Source of the DNA: Actinomycetes bacterium
GTDB lineage: Bacteria; Actinomycetota; Actinomycetes; Propionibacteriales; Propionibacteriaceae
Direction: 5' to 3'
Length of the DNA stretch: 14,282 nucleotides
Assembly (NCBI GenBank): GCA_023387135.1
Contig: JAEWIK010000303.1
Location: 1 to 14,282, forward strand
The position numbers were made by a program, and so were the translations under genes. Below are positions 6,368 to 13,246 of the stretch, piece by piece. How positions within the stretch are numbered: position 1 is the stretch's first letter; every line of letters starts with the position of its first letter. The notes beneath the pieces are model-generated. The model ran no database searches and had not been told where the DNA came from. It worked only from the letters and a program-made list of their open reading frames with translations.

Positions 6368-8302
6368 CTACGCCAGCCGCCAGATCCCGACGGCAGGGCC
6401 CTCACCCGACAGCACGAGCGAGTCGACCCCCACCGTCAGGGTCGGCGTCGACGCCGCGCTGCCGCCGTAGAGCAGTTCGGGCTTCTCTCCCGTCGCGAGC
6501 AGCCAGGCGGGAAGCTCCGCGCCGTCCCAGTCGGCCCTCGCGAGCACCACGAGGATCCGCTCGTCGGCGGTCTCCCGCAGGAAGGCCACGACATTGTCGT
6601 CGAGCAGCGCCCAGCGCAGGCCGCCCTCGCGCAACGCCTCGCTCCCACGCCGCAGCCTGATGAGGCTGCGATACCGCTCGAACACCGAGGCGTCCCACCG
6701 CGCGCCGCCACCGGCGGCGATCTGGTCCCAGGGCATCGTCGTGCGGGAGTGCTCGCCGTTCTCCCCCAGCGCTCCGCCCTCGTCGCCGGCGAACAGCGCC
6801 GGGATGCCCGGGTAGGTGAACAGCCACGCCGCACCCACCTCCACCAGCCGCGGGTCGTCGGTGATCGTGAGGATCCTCGCGGTGTCGTGCGAACCCAACA
6901 TGTTCCACTGCCTGAGGACCACGTTCCACGGCACCGAGCCGTCGAAGTCCCGCATCGTCGACACCGCCTCGACCCCCGACCGCTTGGGGATCGTCACCGG
7001 CAGGTCGGGGAACTGCACTGTCGTGCGCGGACGGGTCAGCCACGTCCATACCGGCTTGATGAACGCCTGGTAATTCATCACCGACTGGTAACCGTCCCCC
7101 AACTGGTCGTTGTAGAGGTCATAGAAGTGCTCTCCGACCAGTAACCCGTGGGCGGCGTCCACCGTCGTCCGCGCCGCTCGCGCCACGGCGTTGTAGTAGT
7201 CGTCGGCGGCGAACCGCCCCGTCATGTGCGCGACGTCGATGCGCCACCCGTCCATGGCGAACGGCTGCCTGAGGAAGCGGCCGAGCACCGAGTCCTCCCC
7301 CGTCACCATGCGCGACCACAACTCGGCGGAGCCCCAGTTCAGCTTCGGCAGCGACGGGACCCCCAGCCAGCTCACGTACTCGGGCTCCTCCTCGCCGCTG
7401 GTGAGCGGCAGCGTCCTGCCCACCTGCTCGGCATACGTCCGCCGCCAGCGCGCGAGGTCGAGCGGGACGGCGTCGGCCCAGTAGTAGAAGCCGCCCTCGA
7501 TGGACCTGTGGTCGGCCCGTGCCTTCACGAACCACTCGTGCATGTCGCCGGTGTGGTTGGTGGTGAGGTCGCCGATGACGCGCAGGCCGCGTTCGTGGGC
7601 TGCCCTGGTCAACGCCACCAGCGCGTCGTCGCCGCCGAGCAGCGGGTCGACCCTGCCGAAGGTCGAGGCGTCGTAGCGGTGGGAACTGCGCGCCGGGAAG
7701 AACGGCGTCAGGTAGATCAGGTTCACCCCGAGCCGCTCCAGGTGGTCGAGGTGCTCGGCGATGCCCTGCAGGTCGCCGCCGTAGAACTGCCTGACGGCGG
7801 GCTCTCCGCCGCGCTCGGGCTCGTCGTCCCAGCCGGCGGGAACCGCCCAGGCGGGCAGTTCGCGTTCCCCCGCGGCCGCCGAGCGGGCGAACCTGTCGGG
7901 GAAGATCTGGTAGCCCACTGCGTCGGACGCCCAGGCGGGACCGTCCCCGTACACGGTGAGCCGGAAATCGCCCAACTCGGCGACGTCGCGGCGGAACACC
8001 CCGCGGGCGGTCACCCAGAAGTAGTCGTGGTCGGTGCCCACCAGCCAGCGGTAGCCGACCACGGGGTTGTCCACGGGCAGCCTGGCCTCGTACCAGGTCT
8101 CGTGCTCGTCGGAGGCCACCACCCGGGCAGGCAGCTTCACCGGCGCGCCGTCGCGGGTGACGCGCAGCATGACGCTGGTCTCGCCGCCCCCCTTCGGCAC
8201 CCTCAGCCTGACAGGCACCACGTCTCCCAGAGAGCGTGCGCCACTGTCCACGTACAGCGGGGAGCCGTCGTGGTGCGGACGATCGAGCAGGTGTCGTGTC
8301 AT
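6368..8302 (-). CDS. GH13 alpha-glucan hydrolase, neopullulanase/maltodextrin glucosidase type (644 aa)
   Basis: The order of motifs is that of the GH13 (beta/alpha)8 barrel: YQIFPDRFARS, YGGDLQGIAEHLDHLERLGV, the region-I motif DLTTNHTG, the nucleophile in GWRIDVAHM (D356), the acid/base in GEHFYD (E391) and the transition-state aspartate in GSHDTARI (D473), numbered from ATG 8302. About 120 residues precede the barrel and look like the N-terminal beta-sandwich found in cyclomaltodextrinases, neopullulanases and maltodextrin glucosidases. No signal peptide is present, so it acts in the cytoplasm on imported or stored maltodextrin or glycogen fragments, releasing glucose or maltose. I prefer ATG 8302, with GGGGG 4 nt upstream; ATG 8323 would add seven residues. 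Exact specificity cannot be read by eye. Confidence 0.93.
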   Translation of the reverse strand: MTRHLLDRPHHDGSPLYVDSGARSLGDVVPVRLRVPKGGGETSVMLRVTRDGAPVKLPARVVASDEHETWYEARLPVDNPVVGYRWLVGTDHDYFWVTARGVFRRDVAELGDFRLTVYGDGPAWASDAVGYQIFPDRFARSAAAGERELPAWAVPAGWDDEPERGGEPAVRQFYGGDLQGIAEHLDHLERLGVNLIYLTPFFPARSSHRYDASTFGRVDPLLGGDDALVALTRAAHERGLRVIGDLTTNHTGDMHEWFVKARADHRSIEGGFYYWADAVPLDLARWRRTYAEQVGRTLPLTSGEEEPEYVSWLGVPSLPKLNWGSAELWSRMVTGEDSVLGRFLRQPFAMDGWRIDVAHMTGRFAADDYYNAVARAARTTVDAAHGLLVGEHFYDLYNDQLGDGYQSVMNYQAFIKPVWTWLTRPRTTVQFPDLPVTIPKRSGVEAVSTMRDFDGSVPWNVVLRQWNMLGSHDTARILTITDDPRLVEVGAAWLFTYPGIPALFAGDEGGALGENGEHSRTTMPWDQIAAGGGARWDASVFERYRSLIRLRRGSEALREGGLRWALLDDNVVAFLRETADERILVVLARADWDGAELPAWLLATGEKPELLYGGSAASTPTLTVGVDSLVLSGEGPAVGIWRLA

Positions 8303-8357
8303 GTTGCCCCCATACCCACGCATCCGGAACTCAGCAGGCAGGCGACGGTCCTCGCCG

Positions 8358-8378
8358 CGCCGCCCTCGCTCGGCGGCG
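8358..8378 (-). terminator. Hairpin between the YciO-like and GH13 genes
   Basis: Perfect 7-bp arms CGCCGCC (8358-8364) and GGCGGCG (8372-8378) surround a 7-base loop, just past the YciO-like stop. There is no T-run, so it could be a U-less terminator, a processing site, or chance in GC-rich DNA. Confidence 0.3.
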
Positions 8379-8384
8379 TGAAGG

Positions 8385-9005
8385 TCACTCCTGGAAGGGC
8401 GAAGGATCCCCGGCGCCGACCCTCAGGATCTCCACCTCGTCGCCCGAGAGGTCGACGACAGTGGTCGGCTCCAGCCCCGCGTCGCCCGAGTCGAGGACCG
8501 CGTCCAGGCTGCCTCCGAGCTCCTCGAGCACCATCCAGCCCTCGGTCATGGGGTCGGGCTGGCCGGGAAGGATCAGCGTGCTGGACATGAGCGGCCCGAT
8601 CTCCCGCAACAGCGCCAGCGCCGTCGTGTGCTGCGGGACGCGGACGCCGACGGTCTTCTTCTTGGGGTGCAGCATCACCTTCGGCGCGTCCCGGGTCGCC
8701 TTCAGGATGAACGTGTACGGGCCCGGGGTCGCCGCCTTCACCGCCCTGAACACGTCGTTGTCCATCTGGACGTACTGGCCCAGCTGGGCGAACTCGCTGC
8801 AGGCCAGCGTGAAGTGGTGGTCGTGGCGCAGGTCGCGCAGCGAGCGCATGCGCTCCAGGCCGTCCCGGTTGCCGAGCTTCGTGCCCAGGGCGTAGCCGGA
8901 GTCTGTCGGATAGGCCACCAAACCGCCCTCGTTGAGGATGTCCACCACCTGGGTGATGGCACGCGGCTGGGGGTTGGCGGGGTGCACGTCGAAGTAGCGA
9001 GCCAT
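8385..9005 (-). CDS. YciO/Sua5/YrdC-like protein (206 aa)
   Basis: Residues 29-41 (LVAYPTDSGYALG), 56-66 (LRDLRHDHHFT), 95-103 (GPYTFILKA), 115-124 (KKKTVGVRVP) and SSTL at 141-144 follow the YrdC-like fold, with basic residues lining the nucleotide-binding cavity. The RHDHHFTL block and the length near 206 residues point to the YciO branch rather than the longer two-domain Sua5. YrdC and Sua5 make threonylcarbamoyl-AMP for the t6A modification of ANN-decoding tRNAs. YciO proteins are related, but their activity is less certain, so the product could be a weak threonylcarbamoyl-AMP synthase. ATG 9005 follows TAGGCT by 6 nt, indicating a leaderless transcript. The gene diverges from the PLP-enzyme gene at 9104. 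Confidence 0.9.
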   Translation of the reverse strand: MARYFDVHPANPQPRAITQVVDILNEGGLVAYPTDSGYALGTKLGNRDGLERMRSLRDLRHDHHFTLACSEFAQLGQYVQMDNDVFRAVKAATPGPYTFILKATRDAPKVMLHPKKKTVGVRVPQHTTALALLREIGPLMSSTLILPGQPDPMTEGWMVLEELGGSLDAVLDSGDAGLEPTTVVDLSGDEVEILRVGAGDPSPFQE

Positions 9006-9011
9006 GGTCGA

Positions 9012-9017
9012 AGCCTA
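9012..9017 (-). promoter_or_regulatory. -10 box for the YciO-like gene (leaderless)
   Basis: TAGGCT on the minus strand ends 6 nt before ATG 9005. TAGGCT followed by six bases and a start codon is a common leaderless arrangement in Actinobacteria. No good -35 box is seen. Confidence 0.5.
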
Positions 9018-9090
9018 CGTCCTCGACGGTTCGCGGCGCCGGACGGGCGGCGCACGGTGGTCCGCGAAGGGCCTGGGACGCGGGACCGGA

Positions 9091-9096
9091 TAGGGT
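9091..9096 (+). promoter_or_regulatory. -10 box for the MalY/PatB-type gene (leaderless)
   Basis: TAGGGT ends 7 nt before ATG 9104, so the transcript would start at or next to the start codon. No ribosome binding site and no clear -35 box are visible. With 9012-9017 it forms a divergent promoter pair in the 98-bp gap. Confidence 0.45.
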
Positions 9097-9103
9097 CGGC
9101 GGC

Positions 9104-10249
9104 ATGCCGATCCTGTCCCTCACAGAAGCCGAGTTGCGCACCCGACAGAGCCTGAAGTGGCGCGCTTTCGCACCGGACATCCTGCCGTTGTGGGTGGCCG
9201 AGATGGACGTGGCGATGCATCCCGCGGTGCGGCGCGCGCTGGCCGACGCCGCCGAGCGCGGGGACACCGGCTACCCGTTCGGACGCGGCTACGCCGAGGC
9301 TTTCGCCGCGATGGCCGCCGACAGGTGGGGCCTCGCCCTCGACGAGCCCCGGCAGGTCAAGCAGTCGGGCGACGTGATGAACGGCGTGCTGGCGGTGCTG
9401 TCCACCACGACGGTGCCGGGCGACAGGATCCTCATCAACCCGCCCGTCTACCCTCCCTTCAGGGCCGTCATCACCGGCTACGGGCGCGAGGTCGTCGAGG
9501 TGCCGCTGACAGCCGAGGGCAGGCTCGACCTGCCTGCCGTCCAGGCGGCCGTCGCCACCCGTCCGGCCGCGTACCTGCTGTGCTCGCCGCACAACCCGAA
9601 CGGCACTGTCCACACCCCAGAGGAACTGGCCGCGGTGGCGACGGCCTGCGCGGAGAACGGCGTCCAGCTCGTGGTGGACGAGATCCACGCCCGCATCGTC
9701 GACCCCGGCGTCGCGTTCACCTCGATCCTGAACGTCCCCGGCGGCGAGCATGCCATCGCCGTGACCTCGGCGGGCAAGGCGTGGAACCTCGCCGCGTTCA
9801 AGGCCGGGCTGATCATCGGCGGGCTGGAGACGGGGACGATCCTCGCCAAGCTGCCGCCGCTGGCGCTGGGTGCCATGGGCTACTGGGCGGCCATCGCCCA
9901 CACCGCGGCGATGCGCGAGGCGCAGGACTGGGTGGACGAGGTCAGCGCCGAGATCGCCGCCAACAAGCTGCTGCTCTCGTCCCTACTGGCCGAGAAGGTC
10001 CCCGGCGCCCGGTACCTCCCGGGTCAGGGCACCTACCTGGCGTGGGTCGACTGCTCGTCCCTCGGCCTGCGCAACCCCGCCGTCGACTTCCGCGACACCG
10101 GCAGGGTGGCGTTCTCTCCCGGACGCGACTTCTCGGCGGCCCACGCGCAGTGGGTGAGGATCAACCTCGCCTGCTCGCCCGCGCTGCTCACCGAGGCAGT
10201 CGACCGCATGGCGGCCACCGTCGCCCAGGCGGCCGGCGGGACGTCCTAG
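9104..10249 (+). CDS. MalY/PatB-type PLP enzyme, probable cystathionine beta-lyase/aminotransferase (381 aa)
   Basis: A fold-type I PLP protein of normal length. The start LKWRAFAPDILPLWVAEMDV, with the WVAEMD block, marks the MalY/PatB branch rather than ordinary class I aminotransferases. The catalytic lysine is K225 in TSAGKAWNLAAFKAGL. D192 in VVDEIHA should hold the pyridine nitrogen, and SPHNPNGTVH supplies the asparagine next to it. The late RINLACS holds the carboxylate-binding arginine. Members cleave C-S bonds (cystathionine or cysteine beta-lyase, giving homocysteine or sulfide with pyruvate) and some transaminate. The substrate cannot be fixed from sequence. The stop TAG shares the tetranucleotide CTAG (10246-10249) with the stop of the convergent gene. 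Confidence 0.92.
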   Translation: MPILSLTEAELRTRQSLKWRAFAPDILPLWVAEMDVAMHPAVRRALADAAERGDTGYPFGRGYAEAFAAMAADRWGLALDEPRQVKQSGDVMNGVLAVLSTTTVPGDRILINPPVYPPFRAVITGYGREVVEVPLTAEGRLDLPAVQAAVATRPAAYLLCSPHNPNGTVHTPEELAAVATACAENGVQLVVDEIHARIVDPGVAFTSILNVPGGEHAIAVTSAGKAWNLAAFKAGLIIGGLETGTILAKLPPLALGAMGYWAAIAHTAAMREAQDWVDEVSAEIAANKLLLSSLLAEKVPGARYLPGQGTYLAWVDCSSLGLRNPAVDFRDTGRVAFSPGRDFSAAHAQWVRINLACSPALLTEAVDRMAATVAQAAGGTS

Positions 10250-10668
10250 CGCGTCCCCGCGACGAGTTCCGCGGTGGCCGAACCCGACACCGTGAACGAG
10301 TCGATGCCGATCAGGCACAAGAAGACTGTGCGGACCTCGGCCTTGGTGACCACCTCGACGGCCCGCTCGCGCACGACCACCTCCCCGGTCATGCCGGGAT
10401 AGGCGGCGAGCACTGCAGCAGCCGCGCCCCGCATCGACGTCACGTCCACCGCCACACCGGCCACCCGCTGGCTCGCCGACTCGTCGGCGGCCGCCCTGGC
10501 GGCCTGGGCCGCGGCGAGTTCGGCCAGACGTGCCGTGCGCGCCCGCGCGCCGCCGTCCACCACGAGCCCGCAGATCGCGAGCAGGCCGGCCACGGCGACT
10601 GCCACGAACGTCGTCAGGGCCTGGCCACGCTGGTCGCGCGACAGGGCCTCTCCCCCACTGCTCGGCAT
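10246..10668 (-). CDS. TadE/TadG-like pseudopilin-type protein (140 aa)
   Basis: Residues 11-40 (RDQRGQALTTFVAVAVAGLL, then AICGLVVDGGA) are the N-terminus of Tad/Flp secretion proteins of the TadE/TadG group: a short basic leader, RGQ, then one membrane helix ending in VVDGGA. The rest is an extracytoplasmic alanine-rich domain with a helical stretch (ARLAELAAAQAARAAADESA) and no further membrane segments. In Actinobacteria such genes normally end a tad cluster with an ATPase and TadB/TadC-like proteins. None of these is next to this copy in the window, so it is an orphan here. ATG 10668 lies 6 nt after TAGGGC on the minus strand. Its stop codon overlaps the stop of the convergent PLP-enzyme gene. 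Confidence 0.78.
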   Translation of the reverse strand: MPSSGGEALSRDQRGQALTTFVAVAVAGLLAICGLVVDGGARARTARLAELAAAQAARAAADESASQRVAGVAVDVTSMRGAAAAVLAAYPGMTGEVVVRERAVEVVTKAEVRTVFLCLIGIDSFTVSGSATAELVAGTR

Positions 10669-10674
10669 GTCCCA

Positions 10675-10680
10675 GCCCTA
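10675..10680 (-). promoter_or_regulatory. Weak -10 box for the TadE/TadG-like gene
   Basis: TAGGGC on the minus strand ends 6 nt before ATG 10668. The last base differs from the TANNNT pattern, but the spacing fits the other leaderless starts of the window. Confidence 0.3.
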
Positions 10681-10737
10681 TCCCATCGGGGGCTGTCCGT
10701 GCTCGTCGTCCACAGCAAACGACCCCGCCGTTCTCGA

Positions 10738-10743
10738 TAGGCT
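10738..10743 (+). promoter_or_regulatory. Candidate -10 box for PPi-phosphofructokinase
   Basis: TAGGCT lies 45 nt upstream of ATG 10789, giving a leader of about 38 nt. There is no clear -35 box. An alternative is TTATCT at 10762-10767, 6 nt before an in-frame TTG at 10774. Confidence 0.4.
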
Positions 10744-10746
10744 GAG

Positions 10747-10758
10747 AGACGTTCGTCT
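10747..10758 (+). repeat. Small palindrome in the phosphofructokinase leader
   Basis: AGACG and CGTCT flank a TT centre. It lies just after the TAGGCT box, where a repressor could block initiation. No regulator can be named, and a 5-bp arm may be chance. Confidence 0.25.
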
Positions 10759-10788
10759 TCTTTATCTAGTCGATTGGATCTGTCCTCC

Positions 10789-12015
10789 ATGGTTCAGAAA
10801 GTCGCCCTGCTCACCGCCGGCGGATTCGCACCCTGCCTCTCGTCAGCCCTCGGCGGGCTGATCGAGCGCTACACCGAGATCGCGCCCGATGTCGAGATCA
10901 TCGCGTACAAGAACGGCTACCAGGGCCTCCTCACGGGTGACTTCCTCACCGTCACCCCCGAGGTCCGCGCGAAGGCGGGCCTGCTGCACCTCTTCGGAGG
11001 ATCTCCCATCGGCAACTCGCGGGTGAAGCTCACCAACGCCAAGGACCTCGTCAAGCGCGGCCTGGTGGCGGCGGGCGAGGACCCGCTGAAGGTCGCTGCC
11101 GACAGGCTGGTCGCGGACGGCGTGGACATCCTTCACACCATCGGTGGCGACGACACGAACACGACCGCCGCCGACCTCGCCGCCTACCTGGCCGAGCACG
11201 ACTACGGCCTGACTGTCGTGGGCCTGCCGAAGACCATCGACAACGACGTCTACCCGATCAAGCAGTCCCTCGGCGCGGACACCGCCGCCGAGATGGGCGC
11301 GCGTTTCAGCAAGAACGTGCTCGCCGAGCACAACGCCGGGACGCGCATCCTCATCGTCCACGAGATCATGGGACGCAACTGCGGCTGGCTCACCGCCGCG
11401 ACGGCCGCGAAGTATCACCAGTGGGTCACCGAGCAGCAGTGGCTGCCCGAGATCGGCCTCGACTCCAAGGCGTGGGACGTCCACGCCGTCTTCGTCCCCG
11501 AGGGCGAGATCAACATCGCCGAGGAGGCCTACCGCCTGCTGGGCGTCATGGACACCGTCGGCTGCGTGAACATCTTCCTGTCCGAGGGCGCGGGCATCGA
11601 GGACATCGTCGCCGAGATGGAGCGCGCCGGCCAGGAGGTCGCCCGCGACGCGTTCGGCCACATCAGGCTCGAGCGCATCAACCCGGGCCAGTGGTTCGCC
11701 AAGCAGTTCTCGGAGATGCTGAAGGCCGAGAAGGTGCTCGTCCAGAAGTCGGGCTACTACGCGCGTTCGGCGGCCGCCAACCAGTTCGACCTCGACCTCA
11801 TCAAGTCGATGACCGACCTCGCCGTCGACTCCGCCCTGGCCGGGACCCCGGGCGTCATCGGCCACGACGAGCAGAACGACGACGTGCTCAGCGTGATCGC
11901 CTTCGACAGGATCGCCGGCGGCAAGCCGTTCGACATCTCGCAGCAGTGGTACGTCGACCTGCTGAACGAGATCGGCCAGCCGATCCCCGTGCCGAACGCC
12001 ATCGCCGACAACTGA
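10789..12015 (+). CDS. pfp: Pyrophosphate-dependent 6-phosphofructokinase (408 aa)
   Basis: It phosphorylates fructose 6-phosphate with PPi instead of ATP, reversibly, so it can serve both glycolysis and gluconeogenesis in the cytoplasm. Seen: LLTAGGFAPCLSSAL at the N-terminus, FGGSPIGNSR (69-78), GGDDTNTTAADL (119-130), GLPKTIDND (145-153) and MGRNCGWLTA (194-203). The second aspartate of GGDD (D122) and the lysine of PKTIDND (K148) are the residues that distinguish PPi-users from ATP-users, which carry glycine there. The sequence is strikingly like the 404-residue Propionibacterium freudenreichii enzyme as I remember it, including the MVKKVALLTAGG-like start. This supports ATG 10789 over the in-frame TTG 10774. 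No ribosome binding site precedes ATG 10789. A strong terminator follows 29 bp after the stop. Confidence 0.95.
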   Translation: MVQKVALLTAGGFAPCLSSALGGLIERYTEIAPDVEIIAYKNGYQGLLTGDFLTVTPEVRAKAGLLHLFGGSPIGNSRVKLTNAKDLVKRGLVAAGEDPLKVAADRLVADGVDILHTIGGDDTNTTAADLAAYLAEHDYGLTVVGLPKTIDNDVYPIKQSLGADTAAEMGARFSKNVLAEHNAGTRILIVHEIMGRNCGWLTAATAAKYHQWVTEQQWLPEIGLDSKAWDVHAVFVPEGEINIAEEAYRLLGVMDTVGCVNIFLSEGAGIEDIVAEMERAGQEVARDAFGHIRLERINPGQWFAKQFSEMLKAEKVLVQKSGYYARSAAANQFDLDLIKSMTDLAVDSALAGTPGVIGHDEQNDDVLSVIAFDRIAGGKPFDISQQWYVDLLNEIGQPIPVPNAIADN

Positions 12016-12020
12016 CGGCA

Positions 12021-12034
12021 GGCTCTCACGAGCC
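12021..12034 (+). repeat. Small hairpin after the phosphofructokinase stop
   Basis: GGCTC (12021-12025) pairs with GAGCC (12030-12034) around TCAC. It lies just before the main terminator and may add to 3'-end stability. Confidence 0.35.
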
Positions 12035-12044
12035 CCGACGCCGT

Positions 12045-12089
12045 CGCAGTGGCCGATCCCCGAGTCTGGGGGTCGGTCACTGCGCTTTT
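12045..12089 (+). terminator. Intrinsic terminator of PPi-phosphofructokinase
   Basis: Arms at 12045-12061 and 12068-12084 form a 17-bp stem (two G-T pairs, no bulge) with a 6-base loop GAGTCT, followed by CTTTT at 12085-12089. This is a textbook rho-independent terminator for the plus strand. The right arm covers the TGA of the convergent aminotransferase gene (12077-12079). Read on the minus strand the same stem lacks a T-run, so it mainly serves the phosphofructokinase. Confidence 0.85.
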
Positions 12090-13246
12090 CCGGGGACGGA
12101 CGAGAGGTAGCCGGCCAGGCGGTCTAGCGCCTCGTCGAGTTCGTCGGTGGCGCCGCAGAAGCTGAGGCGCACCATGGTGTGGCCCGCCGAGGTGTCGAAG
12201 TCGGTGCCGGGCGCGAGCGCCACCCCTGTGGCGTCGAGCACCTCGTAGCACCAGGTGTAGGAGTCGTCGGTGAGCCCGCTCACGTCGCAGTAGGCGTAGA
12301 AGGCGCCGTCCGGCGGGGCGAAGCTCGTGATCCCCAGTTCGGGCAGGCGGCGCAGCAGCAGGTCGCGGTTGCGGGAGTACCTGGCGACGTGGGCGTCGAG
12401 CTCGTCGGTGGCCTCGGGTTCGAAGGCCGCCAGCGCGGCGGCCTGGGAGACCGCCGGCGCGCAGATGGAGAGGTTGCCCTGCAGTTGTTCGATGGGGCGG
12501 CGCAGTGCCTCGGGCAACAGCAGCCACCCGAGCCTCCAGCCGGTCATCGAGTGGTACTTGCTGAGCGATCCCAGCACCACGGCGTCGGCGCTCACCCGGC
12601 GTGCCGTCATGCACTCCCTGCCGTACGAGATGCCGTGGTAGATCTCGTCGCTGATGAGCAGGCTCTCGTGCTCCTCGCACCAGGCTGCCAGCCTCGTCAG
12701 CTCGGCGGCGTCGATGATGGTGCCCGTCGGGTTGGAGGGGCTCGCGAGCACCAGCCCGGCCGGCACCTCGCACAGCTCTTCGAGCAGCCCGACGCTGGGC
12801 TGGTAGCGCGTGGCGGGCCCCGCGTCCAGGTCGCGCACGCGCAACCCGAGCGCGTTCAGGTCGTTGCGGTACGCAGGGTAGCCAGGGCGGGTCATGGCCA
12901 CGGCGTCGTCGGGGTCGAAGGCCGCCATCAGGGTCAGCAGGAAGCCCGCCGACGAGCCGGTGGTGACCACCACCTCCTCGGGGTCGACAGCCACCTTGTA
13001 CGTCTCCGCGTAGTGGCGCGCGATCCGCTCGCGCAGCACGGTGGTGCCGCGGGACTCGGTATAGCCGAGCACCTGCCCGGCCACCGCCTCTGAGGCGGCC
13101 CGGCGCACCACCTCTGGGGCGGGCGTCGCGGGCTGGCCGACGCACAGCAGGATGGCGTCGCCGTGGCTCTCCTGGCGCAGCGTCGCCGCCTTCACGATCT
13201 CCATGACCTGGAACGGTGGGGTGTGCCCGCGCCGCGACACCCTCAT
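12077..13246 (-). CDS. Class I/II PLP-dependent aminotransferase (389 aa)
   Basis: Fold-type I aminotransferase with all expected landmarks: GYTESRGTTVLRERIARHY (61-79), TTGSSAGFLL (95-104), RPGYPAYRN (120-128), SPSNPTGTI with N172, ISDEIYHGISY with D200 and Y203, the PLP lysine K230 in GSLSKYHSMTGWRLGW, and the late VRLSFC whose arginine should bind the substrate carboxylate. The length suits aspartate-aminotransferase-like enzymes of subgroup I-gamma. The donor and acceptor cannot be told from sequence. The chosen ATG 13246 overlaps the upstream stop (ATGA, 13243-13246) and is preceded by GAGGAAGAAG on the minus strand, a good ribosome binding site. The open frame continues further upstream, but only as an alternative reading of the BrkB-like gene. 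It is co-transcribed with that membrane-protein gene. Confidence 0.93.
   Translation of the reverse strand: MRVSRRGHTPPFQVMEIVKAATLRQESHGDAILLCVGQPATPAPEVVRRAASEAVAGQVLGYTESRGTTVLRERIARHYAETYKVAVDPEEVVVTTGSSAGFLLTLMAAFDPDDAVAMTRPGYPAYRNDLNALGLRVRDLDAGPATRYQPSVGLLEELCEVPAGLVLASPSNPTGTIIDAAELTRLAAWCEEHESLLISDEIYHGISYGRECMTARRVSADAVVLGSLSKYHSMTGWRLGWLLLPEALRRPIEQLQGNLSICAPAVSQAAALAAFEPEATDELDAHVARYSRNRDLLLRRLPELGITSFAPPDGAFYAYCDVSGLTDDSYTWCYEVLDATGVALAPGTDFDTSAGHTMVRLSFCGATDELDEALDRLAGYLSSVPGKAQ

Noticed and set aside
7148..8590. Long plus-strand open frame (480 codons) across the GH13 and YciO-like genes
   Set aside because: It crosses the gap between two well-recognised minus-strand genes and has low-complexity composition without any motif.
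10774..10788. TTG 10774 as the start of PPi-phosphofructokinase
   Set aside because: The five extra residues have no support, whereas ATG 10789 gives the start remembered from the Propionibacterium enzyme. Kept only as an alternative.
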